Origin: Streptomyces echinoruber
Lineage (GTDB): Bacteria; Actinomycetota; Actinomycetes; Streptomycetales; Streptomycetaceae
Direction: 5' to 3'
NCBI RefSeq assembly: GCF_014651135.1
Contig: NZ_BMWH01000038.1
Location: forward strand, 1 to 48,938
Length of the DNA: 48,938 nucleotides
In this document: positions 18,133 to 29,541 of the stretch, in pieces
Position numbering within the stretch: position 1 is the stretch's first letter
Layout: every line of letters begins with the position of its first letter
Notes under the pieces: generated by a model
Told to the model about the DNA's origin: nothing
Databases searched by the model: none
The model's input: only the letters and a program-made list of their open reading frames with translations
Translations under genes and position numbers: made by a program

Positions 18133-20079
18133 GTGGAGAACCTCATCGCGCTGCTGATCGCGGCGCCCCTGCTCGGAGCGGCCGTCCTCCTCGTCGGCGG
18201 CCGGCGCCTGGACGCCGTGGGCCACTGGATCGGCACCCTCCTCGCGGCCGCCTCCTTCGTGGTCGGCCTGGTCCTCTTCGCCGGCCTGCTCGGCAGGGGC
18301 ACCGAGGACCGGACCCTGACCCAGCACCTGTTCAGCTGGATCCCGGTGGCCGGCTTCCAGGCGGACGTCACCTTCCGCCTCGACCAGCTGTCCATGACCT
18401 TCGTCCTGCTGATCACCGGCGTCGGCTCGCTGATCCACCTCTACTCCGTCGGGTACATGGAGCACGACGAACGGCGCCGCCGCTTCTTCGGCTACCTGAA
18501 CCTGTTCCTCGCGGCGATGCTGCTGCTCGTCCTCGCCGACAACTACCTGCTGCTGTACGTCGGCTGGGAGGGCGTCGGCCTCGCCTCCTACCTGCTGATC
18601 GGCTTCTGGCAGCACAAGCCGAGCGCGGCGACGGCCGCGAAAAAGGCGTTCCTGGTCAACCGCGTCGGCGACATGGGCCTGTCCATTGCGATCATGCTGA
18701 TGTTCACGACGTTCGGCACCTTCGCCTTCGGCCCGGTCCTCGGCCACGTCGGCGACACGAGCGAGGGCAGACTCACCGCGATCGGCCTGATGCTGCTGCT
18801 CGCCGCGTGCGGCAAGTCCGCCCAGGTGCCGCTGCAGTCCTGGCTCGGGGACGCCATGGAGGGCCCGACCCCGGTCTCCGCCCTCATCCACGCGGCCACC
18901 ATGGTGACCGCCGGCGTGTACCTGATCGTCCGCTCCGGCGCCCTCTTCAACGCCGCGCCGGACGCACAGCTCGCGGTCACCGTCGTCGGCGCGGTCACGC
19001 TCCTGTTCGGTGCGATCGTCGGTTGCGCCAAGGACGACATCAAGAAGGCGCTGGCCGGCTCGACCATGTCGCAGATCGGCTACATGGTGCTCGCCGCGGG
19101 CCTCGGCCCCGTCGGCTACGTCTTCGCGATCATGCACCTGGTCACGCACGGCTTCTTCAAGGCCGGGCTGTTCCTGGGCGCCGGCTCGGTCATGCACGCC
19201 ATGAACGACGAGGTCGACATGCGCAAGTACGGCGGCCTGCGGAAGTACATGCCGGTCACCTTCGTCACCTTCGGCCTCGGCTACCTCGCCATCATCGGCT
19301 TCCCGGGCCTGTCCGGCTTCTTCTCCAAGGACAAGATCATCGAGGCGGCGTTCGCCAAGGGCGGCACCGAGGGCTGGATCCTCGGCGGCGCGGCCCTGTT
19401 GGGCGCGGCCATCACCGCGTTCTACATGACCCGCGTGATGCTGATGACGTTCTTCGGCGAGGAGCGCTGGCGCAACCGGCCCACCCCCTCCCCGGCCGAG
19501 CCCAGCGTGGAACCGGCCGCCGAGGAGCGCGGCGAGCACGCCGAGCCGCACCCGCACGAGTCGCCCAAGGTCATGACGATCCCCATGATCGTGCTGGCCG
19601 TCGGGTCGGTGTTCGGCGGCGCGTTCTTCAGCCTCGGCGACCGCTTCCTGCACTGGCTGGAGCCGGTCACCGGGCACCAGGAGGGCCACCCGCCGGTCAG
19701 CGCCTGGACGGTCACCGCGGCCACCCTGGTGTGCCTGGTCCTCGGCGCCGGTCTCGCCTGGGCGCAGTACGGCCGCCGCCCGGTCCCGGCCGTCGCCCCG
19801 CGCGGATCGCTGCTCACCCGCGCCGCCCGGCGCGACCTGCTGCAGGACGACTTCAACCACGTCGTCCTGGTCCGCGGCGGCGAGCACCTCACGCGCACCC
19901 TGGTCTACCTCGACCACAGCCTGGTCGACGGCGTCGTCAACGGCACGGCGGCCTCGGTCGGCGGCCTGTCCGGACGGCTGCGCCGGCTGCAGAACGGCTT
20001 CGCGCGGTCGTACGCGGTCTCGATGTTCGGCGGTGCGGCGGTCCTGGTCGCCGCGACCCTGCTGATGAGGGCGGTCTGA
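18133..20079 (+). CDS. nuoL: NADH-quinone oxidoreductase subunit L, proton channel
   Basis: The 648-residue antiporter-like subunit starts with GTG at 18133; GGGGTCGGAAG upstream gives a modest ribosome site. Conserved stretches include LLYVGWEGVGLASYLLIGFW (near 139-158) with the key glutamate, the channel lysine/histidine helices around KSAQVPLQSWLGDAMEGPTP (near 232-251), and SALIHAATMVTAGVYL. A His/Glu-rich loop (about 450-475) precedes the last helices and the amphipathic lateral helix region. The length fits the family. nuoM follows after 5 bases. Confidence 0.97.
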   Translation: MENLIALLIAAPLLGAAVLLVGGRRLDAVGHWIGTLLAAASFVVGLVLFAGLLGRGTEDRTLTQHLFSWIPVAGFQADVTFRLDQLSMTFVLLITGVGSLIHLYSVGYMEHDERRRRFFGYLNLFLAAMLLLVLADNYLLLYVGWEGVGLASYLLIGFWQHKPSAATAAKKAFLVNRVGDMGLSIAIMLMFTTFGTFAFGPVLGHVGDTSEGRLTAIGLMLLLAACGKSAQVPLQSWLGDAMEGPTPVSALIHAATMVTAGVYLIVRSGALFNAAPDAQLAVTVVGAVTLLFGAIVGCAKDDIKKALAGSTMSQIGYMVLAAGLGPVGYVFAIMHLVTHGFFKAGLFLGAGSVMHAMNDEVDMRKYGGLRKYMPVTFVTFGLGYLAIIGFPGLSGFFSKDKIIEAAFAKGGTEGWILGGAALLGAAITAFYMTRVMLMTFFGEERWRNRPTPSPAEPSVEPAAEERGEHAEPHPHESPKVMTIPMIVLAVGSVFGGAFFSLGDRFLHWLEPVTGHQEGHPPVSAWTVTAATLVCLVLGAGLAWAQYGRRPVPAVAPRGSLLTRAARRDLLQDDFNHVVLVRGGEHLTRTLVYLDHSLVDGVVNGTAASVGGLSGRLRRLQNGFARSYAVSMFGGAAVLVAATLLMRAV

Positions 20080-20084
20080 TACCG

Positions 20085-21656
20085 ATGTCCTTTCCCCTGC
20101 TGACAGCGACGGCGGCGCTCCCGGCCGTCGGGGCGATCGCCACGGCCGCCGTACCGGCCGCGCGGCGCACCGCCGCCAAGTGGCTGGCGCTGCTGTTCTC
20201 CCTCGCCACGCTGGCCCTGGCCGTCACGGTCGCGATCCGCTTCGACCCGGGCGGCGCTCGCTACCAGCTCACCGAGTCCCACGCCTGGATCAAGGACTTC
20301 GGGGTCCGCTACGAACTCGGCGTGGACGGCATCGCCGTGGCGCTGATCGCGCTGACCGCCGTCCTGATCCCGTTCATCGTCCTCGCCGGCTGGCACGACG
20401 CCGATCCCCTGGAGACCGGCAACCGCCGCTGGCGGCCCACGCAGGGCTTCTTCGCCCTGATCCTGGCCGTCGAGGCGATGGTGATCCTCTCCTTCGAGGC
20501 CACCGACGTCTTCCTCTTCTACATCTTCTTCGAAGCCATGCTGATCCCGATGTACTTCCTCATCGGCGGCTTCGGGGACCGCGCCCACGCGCACGGCGAG
20601 GAGACGGCGTCCACGCAGCGGTCGTACGCGGCGGTGAAGTTCCTGCTCTACAACCTGGTCGGCGGCCTGATCATGCTGGCCGCGGTGATCGGCCTGTACG
20701 TGGTGGCCGGGAACTTCTCCCTGCAGGAGATCGCGCAGGCCCGGGCCGACGGCTCGCTGCACATGGCCACCGGCACCGAACGCTGGCTGTTCCTCGGCTT
20801 CTTCTTCGCCTTCGCGGTGAAGGCGCCGCTGTGGCCGCTGCACACCTGGCTGCCCAACGCCATGGGGGAGGCCACCGCGCCGGTCGCCGTGCTCATCACG
20901 GCGGTCGTCGACAAGGTGGGCACCTTCGCGATGCTCCGCTTCTGCCTCCAGCTCTTCCCCGGGGCCAGCAAGTGGGCCACGCCCGTCATCCTGGTCCTGG
21001 CCCTGATCAGCATCCTGTACGGGGCGCTGCTCGCGGTCGGCCAGCGCGACATCAAACGGCTGGTGGCGTACGCGTCGATCTCCCACTTCGGCTTCATCAT
21101 CATGGGCATCTTCGCGATGACCAGCCAGGGCCAGTCCGGCGCGACGCTGTACATGGTCAACCACGGCATCTCCACCGCCGCGCTGATGCTGGTGGCCGGC
21201 TTCCTGATCTCCCGGCGCGGCTCGCGGCTCATCGCCGACTACGGCGGCGTGCAGAAGGTCGCCCCGGTGCTCGCCGGCACCTTCCTGATCGGCGGCCTGG
21301 CGACCCTGTCGCTGCCGGGACTGGCGCCGTTCGTCAGCGAGTTCCTCGTCCTGGTCGGCACGTTCACGCGCCACCCGGCGATCGGCGTCGTCGCCACCTT
21401 CGGCATCGTGCTCGCCGCGCTGTACACCCTCGTCCTCTACCAGAGGACGATGACGGGCCCGGTGAAGCCGGAGGTCGCCGCGATGCCCGACCTCAGGGTG
21501 CGGGAGGTGGCGGTCGTCGCCCCGCTGATCGTGCTGCTGGTCTTCCTGGGCGTCTACCCCAAGCCGGTGGCGGACATCGTCAACCCGGCGGTGCAGCAGA
21601 CCCTGTCCGACGTACACAAGAAGGACCCCCGGCCCGAGGTGGAGGCGGCCAAGTGA
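20085..21656 (+). CDS. nuoM: NADH-quinone oxidoreductase subunit M, proton channel
   Basis: The 523-residue antiporter-like subunit starts with ATG 5 bases after the nuoL stop. The signature stretch YIFFEAMLIPMYFLIG (near 147-162) holds the essential glutamate, and KAPLWPLHTWLPNAMGEATA (near 246-265) holds the channel lysine. Fourteen hydrophobic helices are expected. A His/Glu loop at about 168-176 (HAHGEE) is hydrophilic. It overlaps nuoN by 4 bases. Confidence 0.97.
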   Translation: MSFPLLTATAALPAVGAIATAAVPAARRTAAKWLALLFSLATLALAVTVAIRFDPGGARYQLTESHAWIKDFGVRYELGVDGIAVALIALTAVLIPFIVLAGWHDADPLETGNRRWRPTQGFFALILAVEAMVILSFEATDVFLFYIFFEAMLIPMYFLIGGFGDRAHAHGEETASTQRSYAAVKFLLYNLVGGLIMLAAVIGLYVVAGNFSLQEIAQARADGSLHMATGTERWLFLGFFFAFAVKAPLWPLHTWLPNAMGEATAPVAVLITAVVDKVGTFAMLRFCLQLFPGASKWATPVILVLALISILYGALLAVGQRDIKRLVAYASISHFGFIIMGIFAMTSQGQSGATLYMVNHGISTAALMLVAGFLISRRGSRLIADYGGVQKVAPVLAGTFLIGGLATLSLPGLAPFVSEFLVLVGTFTRHPAIGVVATFGIVLAALYTLVLYQRTMTGPVKPEVAAMPDLRVREVAVVAPLIVLLVFLGVYPKPVADIVNPAVQQTLSDVHKKDPRPEVEAAK

Positions 21657-23302
21657 GCGCAACAGCCGTCCACAGCCTGTGGACAACCGCGGCCGATCCG
21701 ATCTCGAAGATCGACGCGCCGAAGATCGAGTACGGACAGCTCTCGCCGACCCTCATCGTCATCGGCGCCGCCCTCGTCGGGGTGCTGATCGAGGCGTTCG
21801 TCCCGCGCAGGTTCCGCTACTACACCCAGGTGTTCGTGTCGTTCGTGGCGCTCGCCGCCGCCTTCGCCGCGGTCGTCGCGCTCGCCGCCGACGGCTACGG
21901 CACCACCCGGGCGCGCATCGCGGCCATGGGCGCGATCGCCGTCGACGGGCCCGCCCTCTTCCTGCAGGGCACCATCCTGCTGGGCGCGCTGGCCGCCCTG
22001 TTCACCTTCGCCGAGCGGCGCCTGGACCCGGCGGCGCACGGCAACCGCGTGGACTCCTTCGCCGCGCAGGCCGCGTCCGTGCCGGGCAGCGACAGCGAGA
22101 AGGCCGCCGTGCGCGCCGGGTTCACCACCACCGAGGTGTTCCCGCTGCTGCTCTTCGCGGTCGGCGGCATGCTGGTCTTCCCCTCCGCGAACGACCTGCT
22201 GACGCTGTTCGTCGCCCTGGAGGTGTTCTCCCTCCCGCTGTACCTGCTGTGCGCGCTGGCCCGCCGCAAGCGGCTGATGTCGCAGGAGGCGGCGGTCAAG
22301 TACTTCCTGCTCGGCGCGTTCGCCTCCGCCTTCACCCTGTTCGGCATCGCCCTGCTGTACGGCTACGCCGGCTCGGTGTCGTACGGCACGATCGCACAGG
22401 TCGTCGACGGCACGGTCACCGACATCGACCCGGCGCTGGCCAACACCATGGGCAACGACGCGCTGCTGCTCATCGGCGCCGCGATGCTCGTCATGGGCCT
22501 GTTGTTCAAGGTGGCCGCGGTGCCGTTCCACATGTGGACGCCGGACGTCTACCAGGGCGCGCCCACCCCGGTCACCGGGTTCATGGCGGCGGCGACCAAG
22601 GTGGCCGCGTTTGGCGCGCTGCTGCGGGTGCTGTACGTGGTCCTGCCCGGCATGCGCTGGGACTGGCGGCCGGTGATGTGGGCGGTCGCGATCGTCACCA
22701 TGCTGGGCGGCGCGATCGTCGCGATCACCCAGACCGACATCAAGCGCCTGCTGGCCTACTCGTCGATCGCGCACGCCGGCTTTATCCTCGCCGGTGTCAT
22801 CGCCACCACGCCGTCCGGCGTCTCCTCGGTGCTGTTCTACCTGGCCGCGTACTCGTTCGTGACGATCGGCGCGTTCGCCGTGGTCACCCTGGTGCGGGAC
22901 GCGGGCGGCGAGGCCACGCACCTGTCCAAGTGGGCCGGGCTGGGCCGCCGTTCGCCGCTGGTGGCGGCCGTGTTCGCGGTGTTCCTGCTGGCCTTCGCCG
23001 GCATCCCGCTGACGTCCGGCTTCGCCGGGAAGTTCGCGGTGTTCAAGGCGGCCGCGGAGGGCGGCGCCGTGCCGCTGGTCGTCATCGGCGTGATCTCCTC
23101 GGCCGTCGCCGCGTTCTTCTACATCCGCGTGATCGTCCTGATGTTCTTCAGCGAGCCGCGGCCCGAGGGCCCGACGGTGGCCGTGCCGTCCCCGCTGACC
23201 ATGGCGGCCATCGGGATCGGCGTGGCGGTCACGCTGGTGCTGGGCGTGGCACCGCAGTACTTCCTCGACCTGGCGAGCCAGGCGGGGGTCTTCGTCCGCT
23301 GA
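21653..23302 (+). CDS. nuoN: NADH-quinone oxidoreductase subunit N, proton channel
   Basis: The 549-residue antiporter-like subunit is the last gene of the operon, with a GTG start overlapping the nuoM stop. Recognisable parts are FVALEVFSLPLYLLCALAR (near 187-205), the lysine helix LLFKVAAVPFHMWTPDVYQG (near 283-302) and the conserved QTDIKRLLAYSSIAHAGF (near 362-379). An extra hydrophilic loop at about 122-160 separates early helices. The stop is followed by a duplicated hairpin terminator, so the operon holds nuoA-N only. Confidence 0.97.
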   Translation: MSATAVHSLWTTAADPISKIDAPKIEYGQLSPTLIVIGAALVGVLIEAFVPRRFRYYTQVFVSFVALAAAFAAVVALAADGYGTTRARIAAMGAIAVDGPALFLQGTILLGALAALFTFAERRLDPAAHGNRVDSFAAQAASVPGSDSEKAAVRAGFTTTEVFPLLLFAVGGMLVFPSANDLLTLFVALEVFSLPLYLLCALARRKRLMSQEAAVKYFLLGAFASAFTLFGIALLYGYAGSVSYGTIAQVVDGTVTDIDPALANTMGNDALLLIGAAMLVMGLLFKVAAVPFHMWTPDVYQGAPTPVTGFMAAATKVAAFGALLRVLYVVLPGMRWDWRPVMWAVAIVTMLGGAIVAITQTDIKRLLAYSSIAHAGFILAGVIATTPSGVSSVLFYLAAYSFVTIGAFAVVTLVRDAGGEATHLSKWAGLGRRSPLVAAVFAVFLLAFAGIPLTSGFAGKFAVFKAAAEGGAVPLVVIGVISSAVAAFFYIRVIVLMFFSEPRPEGPTVAVPSPLTMAAIGIGVAVTLVLGVAPQYFLDLASQAGVFVR

Positions 23303-23331
23303 ACCACTGAGCCACCCGGCCGCGCACGACG

Positions 23332-23407
23332 AGCGGCCCGGTCCCGGGAACGGGGGCCGGGCCGCTGTGCTGCGGTCCCGGGAACGGGGGCCGGGCCGCT
23401 GTGCTGC
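23332..23407 (+). terminator. nuo operon terminator within a 34-bp tandem duplication
   Basis: AGCGGCCCGG (23332-23341) pairs perfectly with CCGGGCCGCT (23357-23366). A 34-base unit starting ggtcccgggaacggggg is repeated exactly at 23340 and 23374, with a third partial copy at 23408, so the right arm occurs twice. The rest of the 326-base gap to the next gene shows no other gene. Confidence 0.82.
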
Positions 23408-23628
23408 GGTCCCGCTGTGCCGCTGCCTTTGTGCCCCGCGCCACTCGCGTGCACGCTCAAACCGCTCCGATCGGCAATGGCATCGACAATCCGCCGTCCA
23501 CTATGTGCGCGGACGTGACCTTCCGCGGGCGGCCTTGACGGCCGGGTCCCATCTGGCAGCGCCCCCCGGTGGGCGTGAGACCCTACGGTCGGGCGTCATC
23601 CGCAGGGAAGCACTGGATGGGGGGAAGC

Positions 23629-24111
23629 ATGAGACCTGACACTCCCGTGGGTGTGGGGCTGGCTCCAGTGGAAGCCGCCGGCCGCCTCCTGGAGAAGGTA
23701 CGGCACGGCAAGGAATACGCCCGGAGGAAGAAGAGGCGTTTCCGCAGGGCCTCTTCGATTGTCAGGCTGCTGACGCTCTCGCTGTCCGCCGCCTCGACGA
23801 TCATTCTCGGTCTGCAAAACCTGAACGCATGGGCGGGGCTGGCCTTCGCTCTGATGGCACTGGTCACTTTGGCGGGGGCCGTCGAGCCGTTCTTCAACTG
23901 GCGATCACGCTGGGTCCTCATGGAAGAGGCGCAGTACCGCTTCGAGCGTCTCGCGGACGAACTCGAGTACCTTCTGGCATCGACTCCCGCCAGTGAGCTG
24001 ACCCATGACCAGCTCCAGCCGGTCTTTGACGGCTACCAGACAGTGTGGGATCACCTGAGCGAACGCTGGCTCGAACAACGGCACACACCTGTGGCACCCG
24101 AGCACCGATAG
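23629..24111 (+). CDS. SLATT-like two-helix membrane protein
   Basis: With the ATG at 23629 (GGGGGAA just upstream) the protein has 160 residues; in-frame ATGs at 23569 and 23614 are less likely. A basic N-terminal helix (about 15-42, ARRKKRRFRR) leads to two hydrophobic helices (about 44-62 and 68-88) and then an acidic amphipathic helix (95-117). This order and the EPFFNWRSRW...EEAQYRFERLADELEYLL pattern fit the SLATT/DUF4231 group, pore-forming effectors often found with nucleotide-second-messenger defence proteins. No cyclase or sensor gene is beside it. Codon use is clearly less GC-rich than its neighbours (for example att, ggt, caa, gca), which suggests acquisition. The function is inferred from family resemblance only. 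Confidence 0.68.
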   Translation: MRPDTPVGVGLAPVEAAGRLLEKVRHGKEYARRKKRRFRRASSIVRLLTLSLSAASTIILGLQNLNAWAGLAFALMALVTLAGAVEPFFNWRSRWVLMEEAQYRFERLADELEYLLASTPASELTHDQLQPVFDGYQTVWDHLSERWLEQRHTPVAPEHR

Positions 24112-24315
24112 CGTCGTCGGCGAAGCCGCCTTCTCCTGGTCCGACCCGGCATCCCGTGATCAAGGACCGATTCCGGGATGAGGCGTTGGGAGAAAACGGC
24201 CTCGGGGCACCGGCCGTCGCCCGCGCGGACGGACCTGTGGACAACTCCGGCGCTGTCGGTGCGGACCCCTATCGTGGAGCCAGTGGTCGAGGGACGGCGT
24301 ACGGGGGACGGGACG

Positions 24316-26490
<2,175 letters not shown>

Positions 26491-26604
26491 CACCGGCCGT
26501 CGAGCAGCGGGTGCGGGCCGTCGCGCGGGGCGCGCAGAGGCGTCGCGCCCGTCCCGCGGGACGGACCCGGCCGCCCTCCGCCCGGCGGTCGGCGGTGCGC
26601 GTCC

Positions 26605-27540
26605 CTACAGCGCCGTCAGACCCGGTCCGAACGTGATCAGCAGCGGCACCAGCGGTACCAGCGCCGCCGCCGTCGTGGTCAGCGCCCGCTGCCGGAAGTC
26701 CAGCCGGGGCGGCGGCTCCAGCAGCCGGTCGACCCGCTCGCCCAGAAGGCGGCGGCTGGAGTCGCAGGACAGGACACCGCGGTGCTGGTTGAGCTCGATC
26801 AGGGCGAGGGCCGTCGTCACGTGGCCGTACCGCCGCGAGGCGGTGTCGTCGGCGGCGAGTTCCACCAGACGGTGGGTCTGGTCACGGAAGTGGGTGAACA
26901 GCGGTACGCGGGGGAAGCCGGCGGCCAGCGCGGCCGACAGGTGCAGCAGCCAGTCGTGCCGGGCGCGGGCGTGCCCCCGCTCGTGGGCGAGGACGGCGTC
27001 GAGCTGGCTGCCGGTGAGCCGGTGCAGGGCGCCGGTGGTGACAATCAGCTGGGGCGGGTGGCCGGGCATCCACCAGGCGTCGGGGTACTCGTCCTCCAGC
27101 ACCAGCAGCGGGCCACGCGCGGCCGGCAGGCCGACCGGCAGGTCGGGGGCGCGTTCCCGCAGGTGGGCCCGGGCCCGGCAGCGGCACCGGCGCACCTCGG
27201 CGAACTCGCGGGCGAGCATCGCCGTGGTCCAGGCGGCGCCGCAGGCCAGCAGCACGGTGAGGGCCGCGGCCCAGGGCGGCGCGGCCGACAGGTCGTAGGC
27301 GGCGGTGACCGAGGGCGGGGCGGGCGCGAAGACCTGGTCGCGGACGGTGTGGAAGACGGCCGCCGCACCCAGCAGCAGGGCGGCCAGGCAGCACAGCAGC
27401 ACGGTGGCGACCAGGCACTGCCACACCCACAGCGCGACCACGGGTTCCCGCTCGGGCCACGCGGCCCGGGTCAGCGCGCGCGGCACGGGCACCGCGGCCG
27501 TCAGGGCGACGGCGCTCAGCAGGAGCAGGCAGACGGTCAT
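26605..27540 (-). CDS. M56 family membrane metallopeptidase (BlaR1/MecR1-like domain)
   Basis: The 311-residue protein has transmembrane helices near 3-20, 36-62, 90-108 and 285-305. The zinc motif HERGH is at 186-190, and ELAAD at 227-231 gives the third ligand (Glu227). The domain matches the peptidase part of BlaR1/MecR1 but has no C-terminal penicillin-binding sensor. In Streptomyces such proteins usually sit beside a BlaI/MecI/CopY repressor; none is next to this gene. Site-2-like cleavage of a regulator in or at the membrane is the family expectation; the target is unknown. Confidence 0.88.
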   Translation of the reverse strand: MTVCLLLLSAVALTAAVPVPRALTRAAWPEREPVVALWVWQCLVATVLLCCLAALLLGAAAVFHTVRDQVFAPAPPSVTAAYDLSAAPPWAAALTVLLACGAAWTTAMLAREFAEVRRCRCRARAHLRERAPDLPVGLPAARGPLLVLEDEYPDAWWMPGHPPQLIVTTGALHRLTGSQLDAVLAHERGHARARHDWLLHLSAALAAGFPRVPLFTHFRDQTHRLVELAADDTASRRYGHVTTALALIELNQHRGVLSCDSSRRLLGERVDRLLEPPPRLDFRQRALTTTAAALVPLVPLLITFGPGLTAL

Positions 27541-27934
27541 GCCACGGACTCCCCAATCCTGGTCAGGGGGAAGAGAGGGGCGGGTGCGGGGTCGTGTCGA
27601 CGTGTCAAGGGGGACGGCGGGCGGGTGGACGCACGCCGCCTGCCGCCAGTATGCCGCCGCCGGGCCCGCTCGGTCAGCGTCCGGACGCGATGCGGCGGTC
27701 CGTGCGGATGTGCGGGCCCGGTGCCGCGGCCGGTCCGAGGTGGGCGGGGTCGGGGGCGATGCTGGTCCGAGGCGGGCGGGTCGGGGTCGCCGCCGGTCCG
27801 TCGAGGTGGCCGGGGGCCGGGGCCGCGGCCGGGTCCGTCGAGGTGGGCGGGGCCGGAGCCGGACGGGACCCGGGTGGGCGGGGCCGCCGCCGGTCCGTCG
27901 GGGCGGCCGAGAGCCGAGGTCGCGGCCGGTCCCC
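27541..27934. repeat. Gene-free stretch with degenerate ggtccg-gaggtgggcgggg repeats
   Basis: This 394-base gap lies between the fumarylacetoacetase stop and the M56 start, both on the minus strand. From about 27732 to 27920 it holds five or six diverged copies of a 25-40-base unit of the form ggtccg(tc)gaggtgggcgggg(c)cgg. I see no believable gene. The M56 promoter should lie in the first 150 bases. Confidence 0.55.
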
Positions 27935-29152
27935 TCACCCCGCCACGATCCGCCCGGACACCTCCCCCAGCCCCACCCGGGTCCCGTCCGGTCCCGGAGC
28001 CCAGGCCGACAGCGTCACCACGTCGCCGTCCTCCAGGAACGCCCGCTTGCCGTCCGGGAGTTCCAGGGGGTCGCGCCCGTTCCAGGTCAGCTCCAGCAGG
28101 GACCCGCGCTCCCGCTCGCCCGGCCCGCTGACCGTGCCGGAGCCGTACAGGTCGCCGGTGCGCAGACCGGCGCCGTTGACGGTCATGTGGGCGAGCTGCT
28201 GCGCGGCCGTCCAGTACATGGTGGAGAACGGCGGCTCGGAGATGACGTGACCGTTGAGGGCGACGGAGATGCGCAGGTCGTAGCCGCCGGGCTCCTCGCC
28301 GGAGTCGTCGAGGTAGGGCAGCAGCGGGTGGGTGCGCTCGGGCGGCGCCACCCGGGCCGCCTCCAGCGCCTCCAGCGGGGTGATCCACGCCGACACGGAC
28401 GTGGCGAACGACTTGCCGAGGAACGGGCCGAGGGGGACGTACTCCCAGGCCTGGATGTCGCGCGCGGACCAGTCGTTGAGCAGGCACAGCCCGAAGACGT
28501 GCTCGCGGAACTCGCTCAGCGGCACCGGCCGGCCCATCGGCGAGGGCACCCCGACGACGAAGCCGACCTCGGCCTCGATGTCGAGCCGGACGGACGGCCC
28601 GAAGACGGGCGCCTGGTCACCCGGCGGCTTGCGCTGGCCCGAGGGCCGGACGATGTCCGTGCCGGAGACGACGACGGTGCCGGCGCGGCCGTGGTAGCCG
28701 ATCGGCAGATGCTTCCAGTTGGGGGTGAGGGAGTCGGCGGCGTCGGGGCGGAAGATGCTGCCGACGTTCCGGGCGTGGTGCTCGGAGGAGTAGAAGTCGA
28801 CGTAGTCGGCGACCTCGAACGGCAGGTGCAGGGTCACCGACGACAGGGGGTGGAACAGGGGCTCGATGACCTCCTGGTGGGAGGGGACCGTGACCCACGC
28901 GGTCAGCGCGCGGCGCACGTCCGACCAGGCGGTGCGGCCGGCCGCGAGCAGCGGGTTGAGGGTGGGCTGCGCGAGCAGGGAGGCGTACGGGGAGCCGAGG
29001 GCCAGGGCCGCCGCGCCCGCGTCGAGCACCTGGTCGCCGAGCCGGACGCCGACCCTGCGCTCGCTCGGGTCGGCCCCGGCGGGAGTGAAGACGCCGTAGG
29101 GGAGGTTGTGCGGGCCGAAGGGGTCGCCCTCGGGGACGTCGAAGGGGGGCAT
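27935..29152 (-). CDS. fahA: Fumarylacetoacetase
   Basis: The 405-residue enzyme splits 4-fumarylacetoacetate into fumarate and acetoacetate, the last step of tyrosine and homogentisate breakdown. The ATG at 29152 is chosen because it begins the conserved MPPFDVPEGDPFGPHNLPYG; GAGG lies 13 bases upstream. The N-terminal SH3-like domain (1-115) is followed by the FAH fold: YVDFYSSEHHARNVGSIFRP (near 131-150) with the metal-binding aspartate, DIEAEVGFVVG with metal glutamates, and LLNDWSARDIQAWEYVPLGP. The length is normal. No homogentisate dioxygenase or other pathway gene is nearby. Confidence 0.94.
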   Translation of the reverse strand: MPPFDVPEGDPFGPHNLPYGVFTPAGADPSERRVGVRLGDQVLDAGAAALALGSPYASLLAQPTLNPLLAAGRTAWSDVRRALTAWVTVPSHQEVIEPLFHPLSSVTLHLPFEVADYVDFYSSEHHARNVGSIFRPDAADSLTPNWKHLPIGYHGRAGTVVVSGTDIVRPSGQRKPPGDQAPVFGPSVRLDIEAEVGFVVGVPSPMGRPVPLSEFREHVFGLCLLNDWSARDIQAWEYVPLGPFLGKSFATSVSAWITPLEALEAARVAPPERTHPLLPYLDDSGEEPGGYDLRISVALNGHVISEPPFSTMYWTAAQQLAHMTVNGAGLRTGDLYGSGTVSGPGERERGSLLELTWNGRDPLELPDGKRAFLEDGDVVTLSAWAPGPDGTRVGLGEVSGRIVAG

Positions 29153-29541
29153 GGGGTGGCCTGCCTCACTTTCCTGCACGTCGTTGTGATCGGACCATAC
29201 GTGGTCGCGCCACACGTTACGGCCGAGTCGCCCGCGACGGCAGTGGCCACACGGTGAGCGGCGGTTCTTGTCCGACGGGTATGGCGGTGACCGCGGTGGT
29301 GCCCGCCGCGAGACCGGGACGGTGACCACCGTGATGACCGCCGTGGGACCGCGGCGGTGCCCGCCCGGCGGGCGCGCCGAACGGTCGGCCGGCGACCGCC
29401 GCCGGGCCCGAAGGGTTGCCGCAACCATGCCTAAAGAGTTGGCAATGTCCGCTTTGGTCTTGTCGGAGGCTTCCCTTCCGGCTTAGCGTCCTTCGCGGGA
29501 CACGGACGGGGTGGGTCCGGTCCGTTCCGTTGGGGGGACAC
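29153..29541. other. Intergenic region between divergent fahA and ATP-grasp gene
   Basis: The 389-base gap must hold two divergent promoters. The only structured element seen is GGTTG-CCG-CAACC at 29414-29426, followed by an AT-richer stretch (ctaaagagttggcaatgtcc) that may belong to the ATP-grasp promoter. No gene is supported. Confidence 0.45.

Noticed and set aside
17161..19917. A 918-codon open frame antisense to nuoJ-nuoL
   Set aside because: It mirrors the codon pattern of the real genes: high GC at third positions opens long antisense frames. Its translation is low-complexity (His, Gln, Glu, Arg rich) with no domain.
23119..23460. Antisense frame over the nuoN 3' end and terminator
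   Set aside because: Built from the duplicated 34-bp terminator unit; no ribosome site.
27541..27934. Possible BlaI-type repressor beside the M56 gene
   Set aside because: All frames read through degenerate GC-rich repeats; no winged-helix pattern is seen.
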